Shown here in pieces: positions 1-8,490 of a stretch of DNA of 64,000 bases. A program made the position numbers and the translations under genes. The notes under the pieces are model-generated. The model was given only the letters and a program-made list of their open reading frames with translations. It had not been told where the DNA came from and made no database searches. The stretch comes from Massilia oculi (GTDB lineage Bacteria > Pseudomonadota > Gammaproteobacteria > Burkholderiales > Burkholderiaceae_D): positions 5,642,001 through 5,706,000 of the forward strand of contig NZ_CP029343.1 in NCBI RefSeq assembly GCF_003143515.1. Direction: 5' to 3'. Each line of letters starts with the position of its first letter. The first letter of the stretch is position 1.

Positions 1-284
1 TGCAGCGACTCGGCCAGGTTCGTGTCCGGGAACTTGCCCATGTCTTCCGACTTGATGACGTCGACGATGCCGTTGTCCTGGCGCTTGGCGTTGAGCGCGC
101 TCTCCAGCGAGGCGCGCAGGCCGGTCACGACCACGGTTTGCGCAGTGGCCGTTTCGGCTCCGGCTGGCGTGGCTGCGACTTCCTGGGCAAACGCCGGGCC
201 GAGCGAGAGGGCCGACACCGAGGCGGTGCCGAGCAGGCAAAGGGTGAGTTTGCGCAGGACTGCGCGGTGGGGATTGTGGTTCAT
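1..284 (-). CDS. TonB-dependent receptor, N-terminal part (cut by window edge)
   Basis: Outer-membrane importer, here only its first 94 residues. The start is the ATG whose complement is at 282-284. It opens with a signal peptide ending in PAFAQE, then the segment VVVTGLRASLESALNAKR and the plug start VIKSEDMGKFPDTNLAESLQ. This beginning is typical of the large carbohydrate-type TonB receptors of Massilia, Caulobacter and Xanthomonas. Its position beside pectin enzymes, behind the shared operator cluster at 375-460, suggests that it imports pectin or rhamnogalacturonan oligosaccharides. The substrate is inferred from context only. Confidence 0.85.
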   Translation of the reverse strand, partial: MNHNPHRAVLRKLTLCLLGTASVSALSLGPAFAQEVAATPAGAETATAQTVVVTGLRASLESALNAKRQDNGIVDVIKSEDMGKFPDTNLAESL

Positions 285-374
285 CTTGTCTCCATGCGTT
301 TTTGATCCGGTGGACTATGAACATGTCCGCCGCCGCTACTTTGTGATTATGTGGCGACCCCGGAGTTGATCCGG

Positions 375-460
375 TGGTCAGGCCAGTTGTTGAATTCTAT
401 GTCAGCTTTTGTGGTTTTGGTCAGACCAATTAAAAAATATTTTTCAACTGGCCTGACCTG
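375..460. promoter_or_regulatory. GntR-type operator cluster upstream of the TonB receptor
   Basis: Three related palindromic elements lie in the control region between the receptor start (284) and the end of the GH28 gene (468). They are TGGTCAGGCCA at 375-385, TTGGTCAGACCAA at 417-429 (perfect palindrome around the central base) and TGGCCTGACCTG at 449-460. A further half-like copy, CCAGTCAGGTC, lies at 464-474. The same motif recurs near 5080, 14813 and 15622. The spacing here (about 43 and 31 bp between centres) differs from the 19-21 bp pairs elsewhere. They probably control the receptor gene. Confidence 0.7.
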
Positions 461-467
461 TTGCCAG

Positions 468-2345
468 TCAGGTCTTTGTCGACAAGACCTGCTTGTACCG
501 CTTGCCGCCGATGGTGACCTTGTCGAGGGTGATGTCGACGGCGTTGTGGATGAACCACGGCTGCTGCGTGTTGGCGGGTGTCCCGAAGTCCGAATCGCTG
601 ATACGGATGCGCGCGATCGGCGGGATTGGCGTGCCCGGCTTGCCGTTGAAGCTCGACGCGACTGGGCCCAGCAGCATGAAGGCCTGGTAGCACGAGAAGC
701 TGCCCTTGCCGGTATCGACATTGCTGGCGCGGACGTTGCGGATGTCGATGTCCGATACCTGCGGCGGCCGGATGCGCATGGTGTCGTCGCCCGGCACGTA
801 GTCGCAATCGATGGTGACGATGGCGCCGGCGCTCGAAGCCACCGGCGCCTTGATCTCGTGCGCGCCCGGCAATGGCTTGTACAGCATCGGCTCGATCGAC
901 ACGCCATGGGGCAGGGTGACGTCGCGTACGTACAGGTGGCGCAGGAAGCCGCCCCGGTTCATATTGGTCTTGAGCCGGATCGCCGTGTTCAGCGGATCGT
1001 CCTTCCAGTGGATGTTGCGGAACTCGAGGTTCTCCGCGAACACGTATTCGATGCCGCCCGCCATCTCGCTACCCAGGGTGACGCCGCCATGGCCGCTGTT
1101 CATCACGCAGTTCCGTATCACGATATTGCGCGTCGGGCCGTGCTGGGTATCGAGGTTCTTGCCGGCCTTGATCGCGATGCAGTCGTCCCCGTTGTTGAAC
1201 AGGCAGTCGTCCACCAGCACGCCGTCGCAGGCTTCCGGATCGAAGCCATCGCTGTTCGGGCCCAGGCTTTCCATGTTCACGCGCCGGATCAACAGGTCGC
1301 GGCAGTTCACCGGATGGTGCAGCCAGAACGGCGCGGCATTGACCTGGTAACCCTGCAGCAGCACTTTATTGCAGCCGATCAGTTCGATCATGCACGGGCG
1401 CAGGTAGTGACCACGGCCGAACACGCGTCGCTCCACCGGCACGCCGGCTTCCGACAGTGCCGGCAGGTAGCGCGAATCGGTCTGCCAGCGATCTCCCTCG
1501 CCCTGGATGCTGGCCTGGCGCCGCGCATCGATGCCGGGCACGACTTGATCGAGGGGCGGATTGTTCGGATTGGCATAGACCTCGGTGCGCTTGCGTACCG
1601 GCTTGCCGCGGCCCTTCCAGTCCCACCAGCATTCCGGCCCATCGGCGAAGCCCGGCTCGAACGGCACGCCGCCCTGGCCATTGAGGATGCTGGTCCAGTC
1701 CTCGCCGGTGAGCGCGATATTGGTCTGGTTGATCGCGTACACCATCGGCGAATAGTTCAGGCAATCGTTGCCCTGCCAACGCGACAGCACCAGCTTGCCG
1801 TTTGTGCCGCAATCGTGCTCGCCATGGCGCGCATAGTGGGCGGGATTGGCGGCGAAGTGCACGCGCGCGCCGGCGGCCAGGTGTACGTGCACGTTCGAGC
1901 GCAGGACGATCGGGCCGGCGCAATACCATTCTCCCTTCGGAATCACGACGCGGCCGCCGCCTTTGGCGTGGCAGGCCGCGATGGCGGCGGCGATCGCCGG
2001 ATAGCAGTCCGGGGAACCCGGCGCCGGCGTGTCGAGGGTGCCTTCGACCAGCGATTCGGTCTGGCCCTTCACCTTGACCAGCTTGCAGGGTTTGGCACCA
2101 TGAAAGGTGATATGGAAATCCTCATCACGGAAGTTCAGCGGGGTGGCGAAGCGGGCCACGATGGCGGCGGCGCGCTGCCAGGGATCGGCCGCAGCCGTGG
2201 CGGCATTCGCGGCCGCCCTCGTCAATGCTCCCGTACTCGAAAGCGCGCCGGCCTGGTACGCCGCAGCGGTCTTGATGCCGCCCAGCATGAGCGAGGCGGC
2301 GGGGACGGTGCGCAGCAGGGCGCGGCGTTTGGCTTGAAAAGTCAT
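468..2345 (-). CDS. Glycoside hydrolase family 28 (polygalacturonase-type)
   Basis: Hydrolase of polygalacturonan or rhamnogalacturonan backbone, 625 residues, exported. The N-terminus (MTFQAKRRALLRTVP, then a hydrophobic stretch) looks like a twin-arginine signal. The GH28 signature is visible: GPNSDGFDPEACDG, NNGDDCIAIKAGKN with the catalytic Asp pair, GHGGVTLGSE, and AIRLKTNMNRGG, corresponding to the usual NTD, DD, GHG and RIK blocks. It is longer than simple endopolygalacturonases (about 400 residues), so exo-acting or rhamnogalacturonan specificity is possible. It is the last gene of the GH105-DUF4861-GH28 operon, 9 bp after the DUF4861 gene, with AAGGA five bases before its ATG. Confidence 0.93.
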   Translation of the reverse strand: MTFQAKRRALLRTVPAASLMLGGIKTAAAYQAGALSSTGALTRAAANAATAAADPWQRAAAIVARFATPLNFRDEDFHITFHGAKPCKLVKVKGQTESLVEGTLDTPAPGSPDCYPAIAAAIAACHAKGGGRVVIPKGEWYCAGPIVLRSNVHVHLAAGARVHFAANPAHYARHGEHDCGTNGKLVLSRWQGNDCLNYSPMVYAINQTNIALTGEDWTSILNGQGGVPFEPGFADGPECWWDWKGRGKPVRKRTEVYANPNNPPLDQVVPGIDARRQASIQGEGDRWQTDSRYLPALSEAGVPVERRVFGRGHYLRPCMIELIGCNKVLLQGYQVNAAPFWLHHPVNCRDLLIRRVNMESLGPNSDGFDPEACDGVLVDDCLFNNGDDCIAIKAGKNLDTQHGPTRNIVIRNCVMNSGHGGVTLGSEMAGGIEYVFAENLEFRNIHWKDDPLNTAIRLKTNMNRGGFLRHLYVRDVTLPHGVSIEPMLYKPLPGAHEIKAPVASSAGAIVTIDCDYVPGDDTMRIRPPQVSDIDIRNVRASNVDTGKGSFSCYQAFMLLGPVASSFNGKPGTPIPPIARIRISDSDFGTPANTQQPWFIHNAVDITLDKVTIGGKRYKQVLSTKT

Positions 2346-2354
2346 CGGAATCCT

Positions 2355-3578
2355 TTACTTCGCAGGCTGGATGGTCACGCGCACCGGACTGGCGTCGCGG
2401 GCGGCGATGTCCTGGGCCTGGCGTTCCCACTGGGCGCGGCTGGTGATTTCCCCGGCGCGGCTCCAGGCGGCGCCGGCGTAGTAGCGCAGCGGCTTGCCCG
2501 GCATGGCCTTCGCCAACACCAGTTCGTTGAGCGGGTCCTGGGCGAAGCCCTCGGCGCCCGGGAGCACGATCGCGGTGCCGAAGGCGTCGTTGGTCTTTTG
2601 CTCGACCCACTGCAGCAAGACCTTGCCGTCGCGGCCAACCCCGATCTTCGCGTCCTGGCCCTTGTCGCTCGGCGTCTTGTTCAGGCCCACGGCCACCGTC
2701 AGCGGCGCGGTGTCACCTGCGGTAGTGGTGAAGGTGCTGTCGATGCGGTCCAGCCAATGCCCGGCGTCGACCGTGAAGCGCTTGACTTCGCTGACCTGGC
2801 GGCCGCCCGCGTCCCATGGCGCGTAGTGCAGCTCGAACACGGCGCGGATCGGGCCGTTCGCCAGGATCTTGTAGCTGGCGTAGTTGACGCCCGTGTACAG
2901 CGTCTTGCCATCCCAGATGCCGGTGCCGCCGGCGCCGCGCGACTTGCCGACGTTGTACATGTCCATGCCTTCACCCTGGTCCTTGTGGTAATGGTCATGG
3001 CCCTTGTTGTACCAGCGGTCGACGATCGGATAGTCGACCCGCTTGAACCAGATATCGAGGCCGCTGGTCACCAGCACTTCCTTGACGACGCCAGCGGGCG
3101 CCGGCGCCGCCAGGGCCGGGCCATAGGTGCGGTGCGCCACCTTGTCGTTCTCCCAGGCGAAATCGTCCAGGCGTTCCGGCACCTGGCGCGCGAACGCCTT
3201 GATGGGGAAGGGCGGCGCGACGCCATCGATGCGCTCGACGGTGAAGCGCGCGCTCTTCTCGCCGGCGCCGAAGCTGTGCTGGAACAGCAGTTCGCCATAG
3301 GCGACGCCTTCGTTGTTCGGATCCTTGGCCTGCGGGGCGACGTTGGTCACCTGGTGCGGCAGCACCCGGCCCTGGGCATCCTTGACCGCGATCTTCTGCA
3401 CCATCGCACCCGGCATGGCGGCATTGACCTCTTTCCACGGGATCGCGATGGTTTCCGAGGGCCGCGCGATCGCCAGGTCGTGCTGCACGGTGACCGCGAA
3501 TTTGTCCTGGGCCTGCGCCTGTGCCTGCATTTGCGCGAGCGCCGCCCCCAGCATAACTGCCAGTACGAGTCGTTTCAT
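2355..3578 (-). CDS. DUF4861 family secreted protein
   Basis: A 407-residue exported protein with a cleavable signal peptide (MKRLVLAVMLGAALAQMQAQA). It resembles the DUF4861 family, often found next to pectin and rhamnogalacturonan hydrolases. Its biochemical activity is not known to me. Recognisable stretches include GMDMYNVGKSRGAGG, LYTGVNYASYKILANGPIRA and the C-terminal YYAGAAWSRAGEI. It is the middle gene of the minus-strand operon, 13 bp after the GH105 gene and 9 bp before GH28. The tight spacing implies co-transcription and a role on the same substrate, perhaps binding or a lyase-like step. That role is inference. Confidence 0.8.
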   Translation of the reverse strand: MKRLVLAVMLGAALAQMQAQAQAQDKFAVTVQHDLAIARPSETIAIPWKEVNAAMPGAMVQKIAVKDAQGRVLPHQVTNVAPQAKDPNNEGVAYGELLFQHSFGAGEKSARFTVERIDGVAPPFPIKAFARQVPERLDDFAWENDKVAHRTYGPALAAPAPAGVVKEVLVTSGLDIWFKRVDYPIVDRWYNKGHDHYHKDQGEGMDMYNVGKSRGAGGTGIWDGKTLYTGVNYASYKILANGPIRAVFELHYAPWDAGGRQVSEVKRFTVDAGHWLDRIDSTFTTTAGDTAPLTVAVGLNKTPSDKGQDAKIGVGRDGKVLLQWVEQKTNDAFGTAIVLPGAEGFAQDPLNELVLAKAMPGKPLRYYAGAAWSRAGEITSRAQWERQAQDIAARDASPVRVTIQPAK

Positions 3579-3591
3579 CTTGTTCCCCCGA

Positions 3592-4989
3592 TCAGTGGTG
3601 TTCGCGGTAGTCGGTCTGGCCGCCCTTGGGCATGTAGTGGTAGGTGCGCACCTTGTGCTGCACCTCGAAGGCCGGATTCTTCACCAGTCGGATGATCTCG
3701 GCGCCGGCCATCAGCATCGGACCGTAGCCATGCAGGGCATCGACGCTGGTCGGGCGGTGGTAGTAATAGACCATGTCGCTGGCGAGCGTGGTGCCGACAC
3801 AGGTACCTTCCACCTGGCCCAGCGAATTGATGCGGGTCGACAGCGCGTTCCAGCCGGCCTGGGCGATCGAGCCATAGGTGGTCGGGCTGATCCAGCCTTC
3901 ATTGACGGCGTGCGCGAACACATAGGTGAACATCGCGCTGGCCGAGGTCTCGAGGTAGGAGTCGTTACGGTCCAGCATCTGGTGCCACAGGCCGCTGCCG
4001 CTCTGCAGTTCGGCGATGCCTTTCAACGAGGCGCGCAACTGGGCTAGCACCTTCGGGTAGCCCGGGTGGTCTTTCGGCAGCACGTCGAGCAGGTCGGACA
4101 TCGCCAGCACCGCCCAGCCGTTGGCACGCGCCCAGTAGAAACGCGGTGCGTCCTGATGGTTGGCATGCCAGCCGTGGGTGTACAGACCGAGCTGCGGGTT
4201 GAACATGCGGCTCGACATGCCCAGCACATTATTGACGGCGTCGTCGAAGTGTTCGCGCTTGCCCGTCAGGCGGCCCATCTCGGCCAGCGCCGGGATGCTC
4301 ATGTACATATCGTCGGCCCACAGGGAGACTTCCTGCGGACGCTTGCGCGCCATGGTGCCGTCTTCCAGGCGGAACTGGCGTTTGCCGACCCAGTCGCTGC
4401 AGGTGTCGATCATGGTCTTGAGATCGGGGCCGATCTTGGCCAGGCGGGCGCGGATCAAAGCCGCGCACATCGAGCCGGCATCGTCGAGCGAGCGCGGATC
4501 GAGGAAGCGGGAGAAACTGTTGCCGCGTTCGAGCTTGAACCTTTGCTCCTGGGCCCGGAAGTACGGCAGGGTATCGTTGAAGAACTGGAAGTGGCGGCGG
4601 GTCATGCCGGTGAAGCCATCGTCGCCGGTGATCTGGGCCGCCTTGAGCAGGCCGGAATGGACCACCCCCATTTCATAGACCTGGATGCCGTAGTCGCCGG
4701 CGCTGCGCTCGAAGACCGCGTCGGCGTTCGGTGTCCTGAGGTCGGTGATCGGCTGGCCGGTGCGCTTGCTGACGATGCGGGTCGGGGTGGCGCGGTCCAT
4801 GAAGGAACGGATCGATTGCAGCTGGGCTGTCACTTCGGCCACGGCCGGCATCTTGTAGGGGATCGGGTAGGTTCCTTCGCCCGGGTCGCCCAGGTTGGTG
4901 TTGTCGGGATTGCGGTACTTGCCCTCGGCAAGGGCGGGCCCGCAAGCGAGCGCGCAGCCCAGGAGGGCTGCCAGCAAATGCAGTTTCAT
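3592..4989 (-). CDS. Glycoside hydrolase family 105, unsaturated rhamnogalacturonyl hydrolase
   Basis: Removes the unsaturated 4,5-galacturonyl residue left at the non-reducing end by pectate or rhamnogalacturonan lyases. It has 465 residues with a signal peptide (MKLHLLAALLGCALACGPALA), so it is probably periplasmic. The (alpha/alpha)6-barrel signatures of the YteR/YesR family are visible: WADDMYMSIPALAEMGRLTG, FYWARANGWAVLAMSDLLDVLP, GLWHQMLDRNDSYLETSASAMFTY and GTCVGTT. The Asp of WADDMYM is the expected catalytic acid. It is the first gene of the operon reading away from the double operator at 5061-5107, and diverges from garD. Confidence 0.92.
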   Translation of the reverse strand: MKLHLLAALLGCALACGPALAEGKYRNPDNTNLGDPGEGTYPIPYKMPAVAEVTAQLQSIRSFMDRATPTRIVSKRTGQPITDLRTPNADAVFERSAGDYGIQVYEMGVVHSGLLKAAQITGDDGFTGMTRRHFQFFNDTLPYFRAQEQRFKLERGNSFSRFLDPRSLDDAGSMCAALIRARLAKIGPDLKTMIDTCSDWVGKRQFRLEDGTMARKRPQEVSLWADDMYMSIPALAEMGRLTGKREHFDDAVNNVLGMSSRMFNPQLGLYTHGWHANHQDAPRFYWARANGWAVLAMSDLLDVLPKDHPGYPKVLAQLRASLKGIAELQSGSGLWHQMLDRNDSYLETSASAMFTYVFAHAVNEGWISPTTYGSIAQAGWNALSTRINSLGQVEGTCVGTTLASDMVYYYHRPTSVDALHGYGPMLMAGAEIIRLVKNPAFEVQHKVRTYHYMPKGGQTDYREHH

Positions 4990-5060
4990 GTGTCTCCAAT
5001 CGGCGTTGTTGTATTACCCGTGTTGCTTGAACTTCAGGCCCATCTTCTGTGCGATGCGTT

Positions 5061-5107
5061 TTGGTCAGGCCATTCTAATTTGGTCAGACCAAAATCGCAA
5101 GGTGGAC
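5061..5107. promoter_or_regulatory. Paired GntR-type operator between GH105 operon and garD
   Basis: Two copies of the operator lie 19 bp apart centre to centre: TTGGTCAGGCCAT at 5061-5073 and the perfect TTGGTCAGACCAA at 5080-5092. They are followed by CGCAAGGTGGAC at 5096-5107. The same arrangement, including the spacer ATTCTAATT and the trailing CGCAAGGTGGAC at the same offset, is repeated at 15604-15649. The box lies between divergent genes and can serve both promoters. The likely binder is one of the two GntR/FCD regulators at 14.9-16.5 kb. Confidence 0.8.
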
Positions 5108-5214
5108 TAGCCACTTTTCATTTTTGTGTGGCATACTGAAAAAGAACCTCAGGTATTGCAGCCGCATATTGCAGCTCACTATTGCAGACTCTTATGAACT
5201 CGCAGGCAGACCCT

Positions 5215-6756
5215 ATGAACCAGCTCGTCCCCCGTACCATCCGCATGCAGGCCAGCGACAACGTGGCGATCGTCGCCAACGATGGCGGCCTGCCCGCCGG
5301 CACCGTTCTTGCCGATGGCCTGGTGCTGGTGGAAGGGGTGCCCCAGGGGCACAAGGTGGCGCTGGTCGATTTTGGCGATAACGACCCGGTGATCCGCTAC
5401 GGCGTCGTAATCGGCTATGCGAATAGCGCCATCCCCCGCGGCAGCTGGATCTCGGAGAAGGTGCTGCGCATGCCGGCCGCCCGTTCGCTCGACAACCTGC
5501 CGATCGGCACCCATGCGGTGACCGATTTCGCGCCGCTGGAAGGCTTTACCTTCGAGGGCTACCGCAACGCCGACGGCTCGGTCGGCACCCGCAACCTGCT
5601 GGCGATCACCAGCACCGTGCAATGCGTGTCGGGCGTGATCGAGTACGCGGTCAAGCGCATCCGCGACGAACTGCTGCCGCGCTACCCGAACGTCGACGAC
5701 GTGGTCTCGCTCGAACACATCTATGGCTGCGGCGTCGCGATCGACGCGCCCGGCGCCGAGATCCCGATCCGCACCATCCGCAACCTGTCCAAGAACCCGA
5801 ACTTCGGCGACGACGTGATGGTCGTCAGCCTGGGCTGCGAGAAGCTGCCGCCGACGCGCCTGTTCCCGGCCGGCTCGATCCCGATCGGCACGGCTCAACC
5901 TTCGGTCGTGACCTTGCAGGACCAGCAGCACGTCGGCTTCATGTCGATGATCGACAACCTGATGGCGACCGCCGAACGGCACCTGCAAAAACTGGATGCC
6001 CGCCGCCGCGAGACCTGCCCGGCGTCGAGCCTGGTGGTGGGCGTGCAGTGCGGCGGCAGCGACGCGTTCTCGGGCGTCACCGCCAATCCGGCGGTCGGCT
6101 ACGCCACCGACCTGATCGTGCGCGCCGGCGGCACCGTCATGTTCTCCGAGACGACCGAAGTGCGGGACGGGATCGACCAGCTGACCGCGCGCGCCGCGAG
6201 CCCGGAAATCGCCCAGGCCATGGTGCGCGAGATGCAGTGGTACGATGACTACCTGGTGCGGGGCGGCGTCGACCGCAGCGCGAACACGACGCCGGGGAAC
6301 AAGAAGGGCGGTCTGTCCAATATCGTCGAAAAGGCGATGGGATCGATCGTCAAGTCGGGCAGCACGGCCATCACCGGCGTGCTCTCGCCCGGCGACAAGC
6401 TCGAGCAGAAAGGTCTGATCTACGCCGCCACGCCGGCCAGCGATTTCATTTGCGGTACGCTGCAGATGGCCGCCGGGATGAACGTCCACATCTTTACCAC
6501 CGGTCGCGGCACGCCGTATGGCCTGGCCGCGGTCCCGGTGATCAAGATGGCGACCCGTTCCGACCTGGCGCGCCGCTGGCACGACCTGATGGATGTCGAC
6601 GCCGGCCGCATCGCCACGGGCGAAGCGACCATCGAGGACGTGGGCTGGGAATTGTTCCGCCTGATCCTCGACGTGGCCAGTGGCCGCCGCACCTGGGCCG
6701 AGCAGTGGAAACTGCATAATTCGCTGGCGCTGTTCAACCCGGCGCCGGTGACGTAA
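5215..6756 (+). CDS. garD: Galactarate dehydratase (UxaA/GarD family)
   Basis: Dehydrates meso-galactarate to 5-keto-4-deoxy-D-glucarate, the third step of the oxidative galacturonate route. The protein has 513 residues from ATG 5215, close to GarD length. The start at 5215 gives [20 protein letters not shown], matching where family members begin; earlier in-frame TTG 5182 and ATG 5194 are possible. An N-terminal SAF-like domain (to about residue 90) is followed by the dehydratase core with [43 protein letters not shown] and [19 protein letters not shown]. Altronate dehydratase belongs to the same family. Galactarate is preferred because udh, lactonase, kdgD and KGSA dehydrogenase are present while isomerase-pathway genes are not seen. 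Confidence 0.88.
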   Translation: MNQLVPRTIRMQASDNVAIVANDGGLPAGTVLADGLVLVEGVPQGHKVALVDFGDNDPVIRYGVVIGYANSAIPRGSWISEKVLRMPAARSLDNLPIGTHAVTDFAPLEGFTFEGYRNADGSVGTRNLLAITSTVQCVSGVIEYAVKRIRDELLPRYPNVDDVVSLEHIYGCGVAIDAPGAEIPIRTIRNLSKNPNFGDDVMVVSLGCEKLPPTRLFPAGSIPIGTAQPSVVTLQDQQHVGFMSMIDNLMATAERHLQKLDARRRETCPASSLVVGVQCGGSDAFSGVTANPAVGYATDLIVRAGGTVMFSETTEVRDGIDQLTARAASPEIAQAMVREMQWYDDYLVRGGVDRSANTTPGNKKGGLSNIVEKAMGSIVKSGSTAITGVLSPGDKLEQKGLIYAATPASDFICGTLQMAAGMNVHIFTTGRGTPYGLAAVPVIKMATRSDLARRWHDLMDVDAGRIATGEATIEDVGWELFRLILDVASGRRTWAEQWKLHNSLALFNPAPVT

Positions 6757-6782
6757 ATAATAGAGACGGAAGGAGTGGTGGA

Positions 6783-7616
6783 ATGACCGAAGCAGTTGGC
6801 AGTACGAAGAAGATTGGCAAGCCGTTCAAGCGCATCCTGCTGACCGGCGCCGCCGGCGGCCTGGGCAAGGTGCTGCGCGACCGCATCAAGCCATGGGCCG
6901 AGGTGGTGCGCCTGTCGGACGTGGCGGACATGGGCGAGGCGCGCGAGGGCGAAGAGATCGTCCAGTGCGACCTGGCCGACAAGGAGGCGGTGATCAAGCT
7001 CCTGGAAGGCGTGGACGCGGTGCTGCACTTCGGCGGCATTTCGACGGAAAAGCCGTTCGAACCGATCATGCAGGCCAATATCCTGGGCGTTGCCAACCTG
7101 TACGAGGCGCTGCACAAGGCCGGCACCCGGCGCGTGGTCTTCGCCAGCTCCAACCACGCCATCGGCTACCACCGCACCACCGAGGTGCTCGATGCGAACT
7201 CGCCGACCCGCCCGGACAGCTACTACGGCCTGTCGAAGGTGTTCGGCGAACAGATGGCGCGCTACTACTTCGACCGCTTCGGCATCGAGACCGTCTGCAT
7301 CCGCATCGGCTCGAGCTTCCCGGAGCCGGCCAACAAGCGCATGATGAGCACCTTCCTCTCCTACGACGACCTGACCGAGCTGCTGCGCTGCTCGCTGTTC
7401 GCGCCGCGCGTCGGCCACACCATCGTGTACGGCCAGTCGGACAACGACAGCACCTGGTGGGACAACCGCCTGGCATCGCACCTCGGCTACAAGCCAAAGG
7501 ACGGCTCGAGCAAGTTCGCCCACCTGTTCCCGGATACCTCCGAGTTCCCGGCCCAGGACGACGTGACCACGATGTACCAGGGCGGGAAGTTCCTGCTCGA
7601 CGGTCCGCAATACTGA
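6783..7616 (+). CDS. udh: Uronate dehydrogenase
   Basis: NAD-dependent oxidation of D-galacturonate (or glucuronate) to the aldaro-1,5-lactone. It is a 277-residue extended short-chain dehydrogenase with the nucleotide motif TGAAGGLG near residue 22, the VLHFGGIS segment and the catalytic SYYGLSK (Tyr-x-x-x-Lys). CIRIGSSFPEP and SDNDSTWWDN are typical of characterised bacterial Udh enzymes. A strong AAGGAG precedes the ATG. It lies 26 bp after garD, and its TGA overlaps the ATG of the epimerase gene (TGATG type), so the three are probably one operon. Confidence 0.92.
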   Translation: MTEAVGSTKKIGKPFKRILLTGAAGGLGKVLRDRIKPWAEVVRLSDVADMGEAREGEEIVQCDLADKEAVIKLLEGVDAVLHFGGISTEKPFEPIMQANILGVANLYEALHKAGTRRVVFASSNHAIGYHRTTEVLDANSPTRPDSYYGLSKVFGEQMARYYFDRFGIETVCIRIGSSFPEPANKRMMSTFLSYDDLTELLRCSLFAPRVGHTIVYGQSDNDSTWWDNRLASHLGYKPKDGSSKFAHLFPDTSEFPAQDDVTTMYQGGKFLLDGPQY

Positions 7617-8490
7617 TGCTGCAGCGCCTGCAGCTCGGGAACGGCCGCCTGCGTGCCGACGTCGTGCCGCAGGCGGGGGGCGGTCTCGGTCGCCTCGACT
7701 GGCTGGGCGGAGCGAGCCCGCAGCCGCTGTTGCGGCCCCTGGCAACGGACACGCAGGAAGTGCCGCTGCCTTCGCAACTTGCGTGCTTTCCTCTCGTGCC
7801 GTGGTCGAACCGCATGGCGCCGTTTGGCTTCGCGTTCGATGACCGACGTCACGTGCCGGCGCCGAATCGCGCCGGCGAACCATGTCCGATCCATGGCGAC
7901 GGCTGGCAGCAGGCGTGGGAAGTGATGTCCCACACCCCCGATTCGGCGCTGCTGCGCCTGAAGCGCCATGCTGCTTCGCCGTTTTCCTATGACGCCGCGC
8001 TGCGCTATGCCCTGGAAGGCGATGCGCTGGTGGTGGAACTGGAAGTGCGCAACGCCGGCAAATACGCCTTGCCGTTCGGCCTTGGCCTGCATCCCTGGCT
8101 TCCCGATCCACAAGGCGCGCGCCTGCAGGCCAGGGCATCCCAGGTGTGGCTGGCAGGCGCCGACAAGCTGCCGTCGATGCGCGGGCCCCTGCCACCGGAC
8201 TGGAACTTCGTCGATCCGGCCCGCCTGCCCGAGCATGGCGTCGATAACGTTTTCCACGGTTGGGACGGGACGGCCCACATTATCTGGCCGGCGCGCGGCG
8301 TGGGCCTGAGCATCGAGGCCAACATGGATTACTTCATCCTGTACGCGCCACCCGGACGCGACTTCTTTTGTTTCGAACCGGTCGACCACCCGATCAACGC
8401 CCATAATCTGCCGGGCTATCCGGGCTTGAGCATCCTGGCGCCGGGCGCCAGCCTGCGTCGCCGCGTCGTGTTCAGGGCAGTGTGCTGTGA
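7616..8490 (+). CDS. Aldose 1-epimerase family protein, 3' end probably frameshifted
   Basis: Interconverts anomers of a sugar, here presumably uronates or pectin-derived pentoses. The start ATG overlaps the udh stop. The fold is recognisable from LACFPLVPWSNRMAPFGF, PIHGDGWQQAWEV, PFGLGLHPWLP and DYFILYAPPGRDFFCFEPVDH. Homologous sequence ends at LRRRVVFR near 8475. As written, the frame stays open to 8773, a 287-bp overlap with the next gene. A single extra G in AGGG near 8476 would give F-R-G-S-V-L-stop, with the TGA at 8488-8490 overlapping the next gene's start (GTGA). I therefore take 8490 as the intended end. Confidence 0.82.

Noticed and set aside
351..3695. 1114-codon open frame on the plus strand
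   Set aside because: It lies antisense to the GH28 and DUF4861 genes. The translation is Arg/Asp/Val/His-rich with no family motifs, a usual effect of high GC at third positions.
5215..6756. Altronate dehydratase (uxaA) identity
   Set aside because: The family fits both, but the neighbours belong to the galactarate route and no tagaturonate-pathway genes are present.
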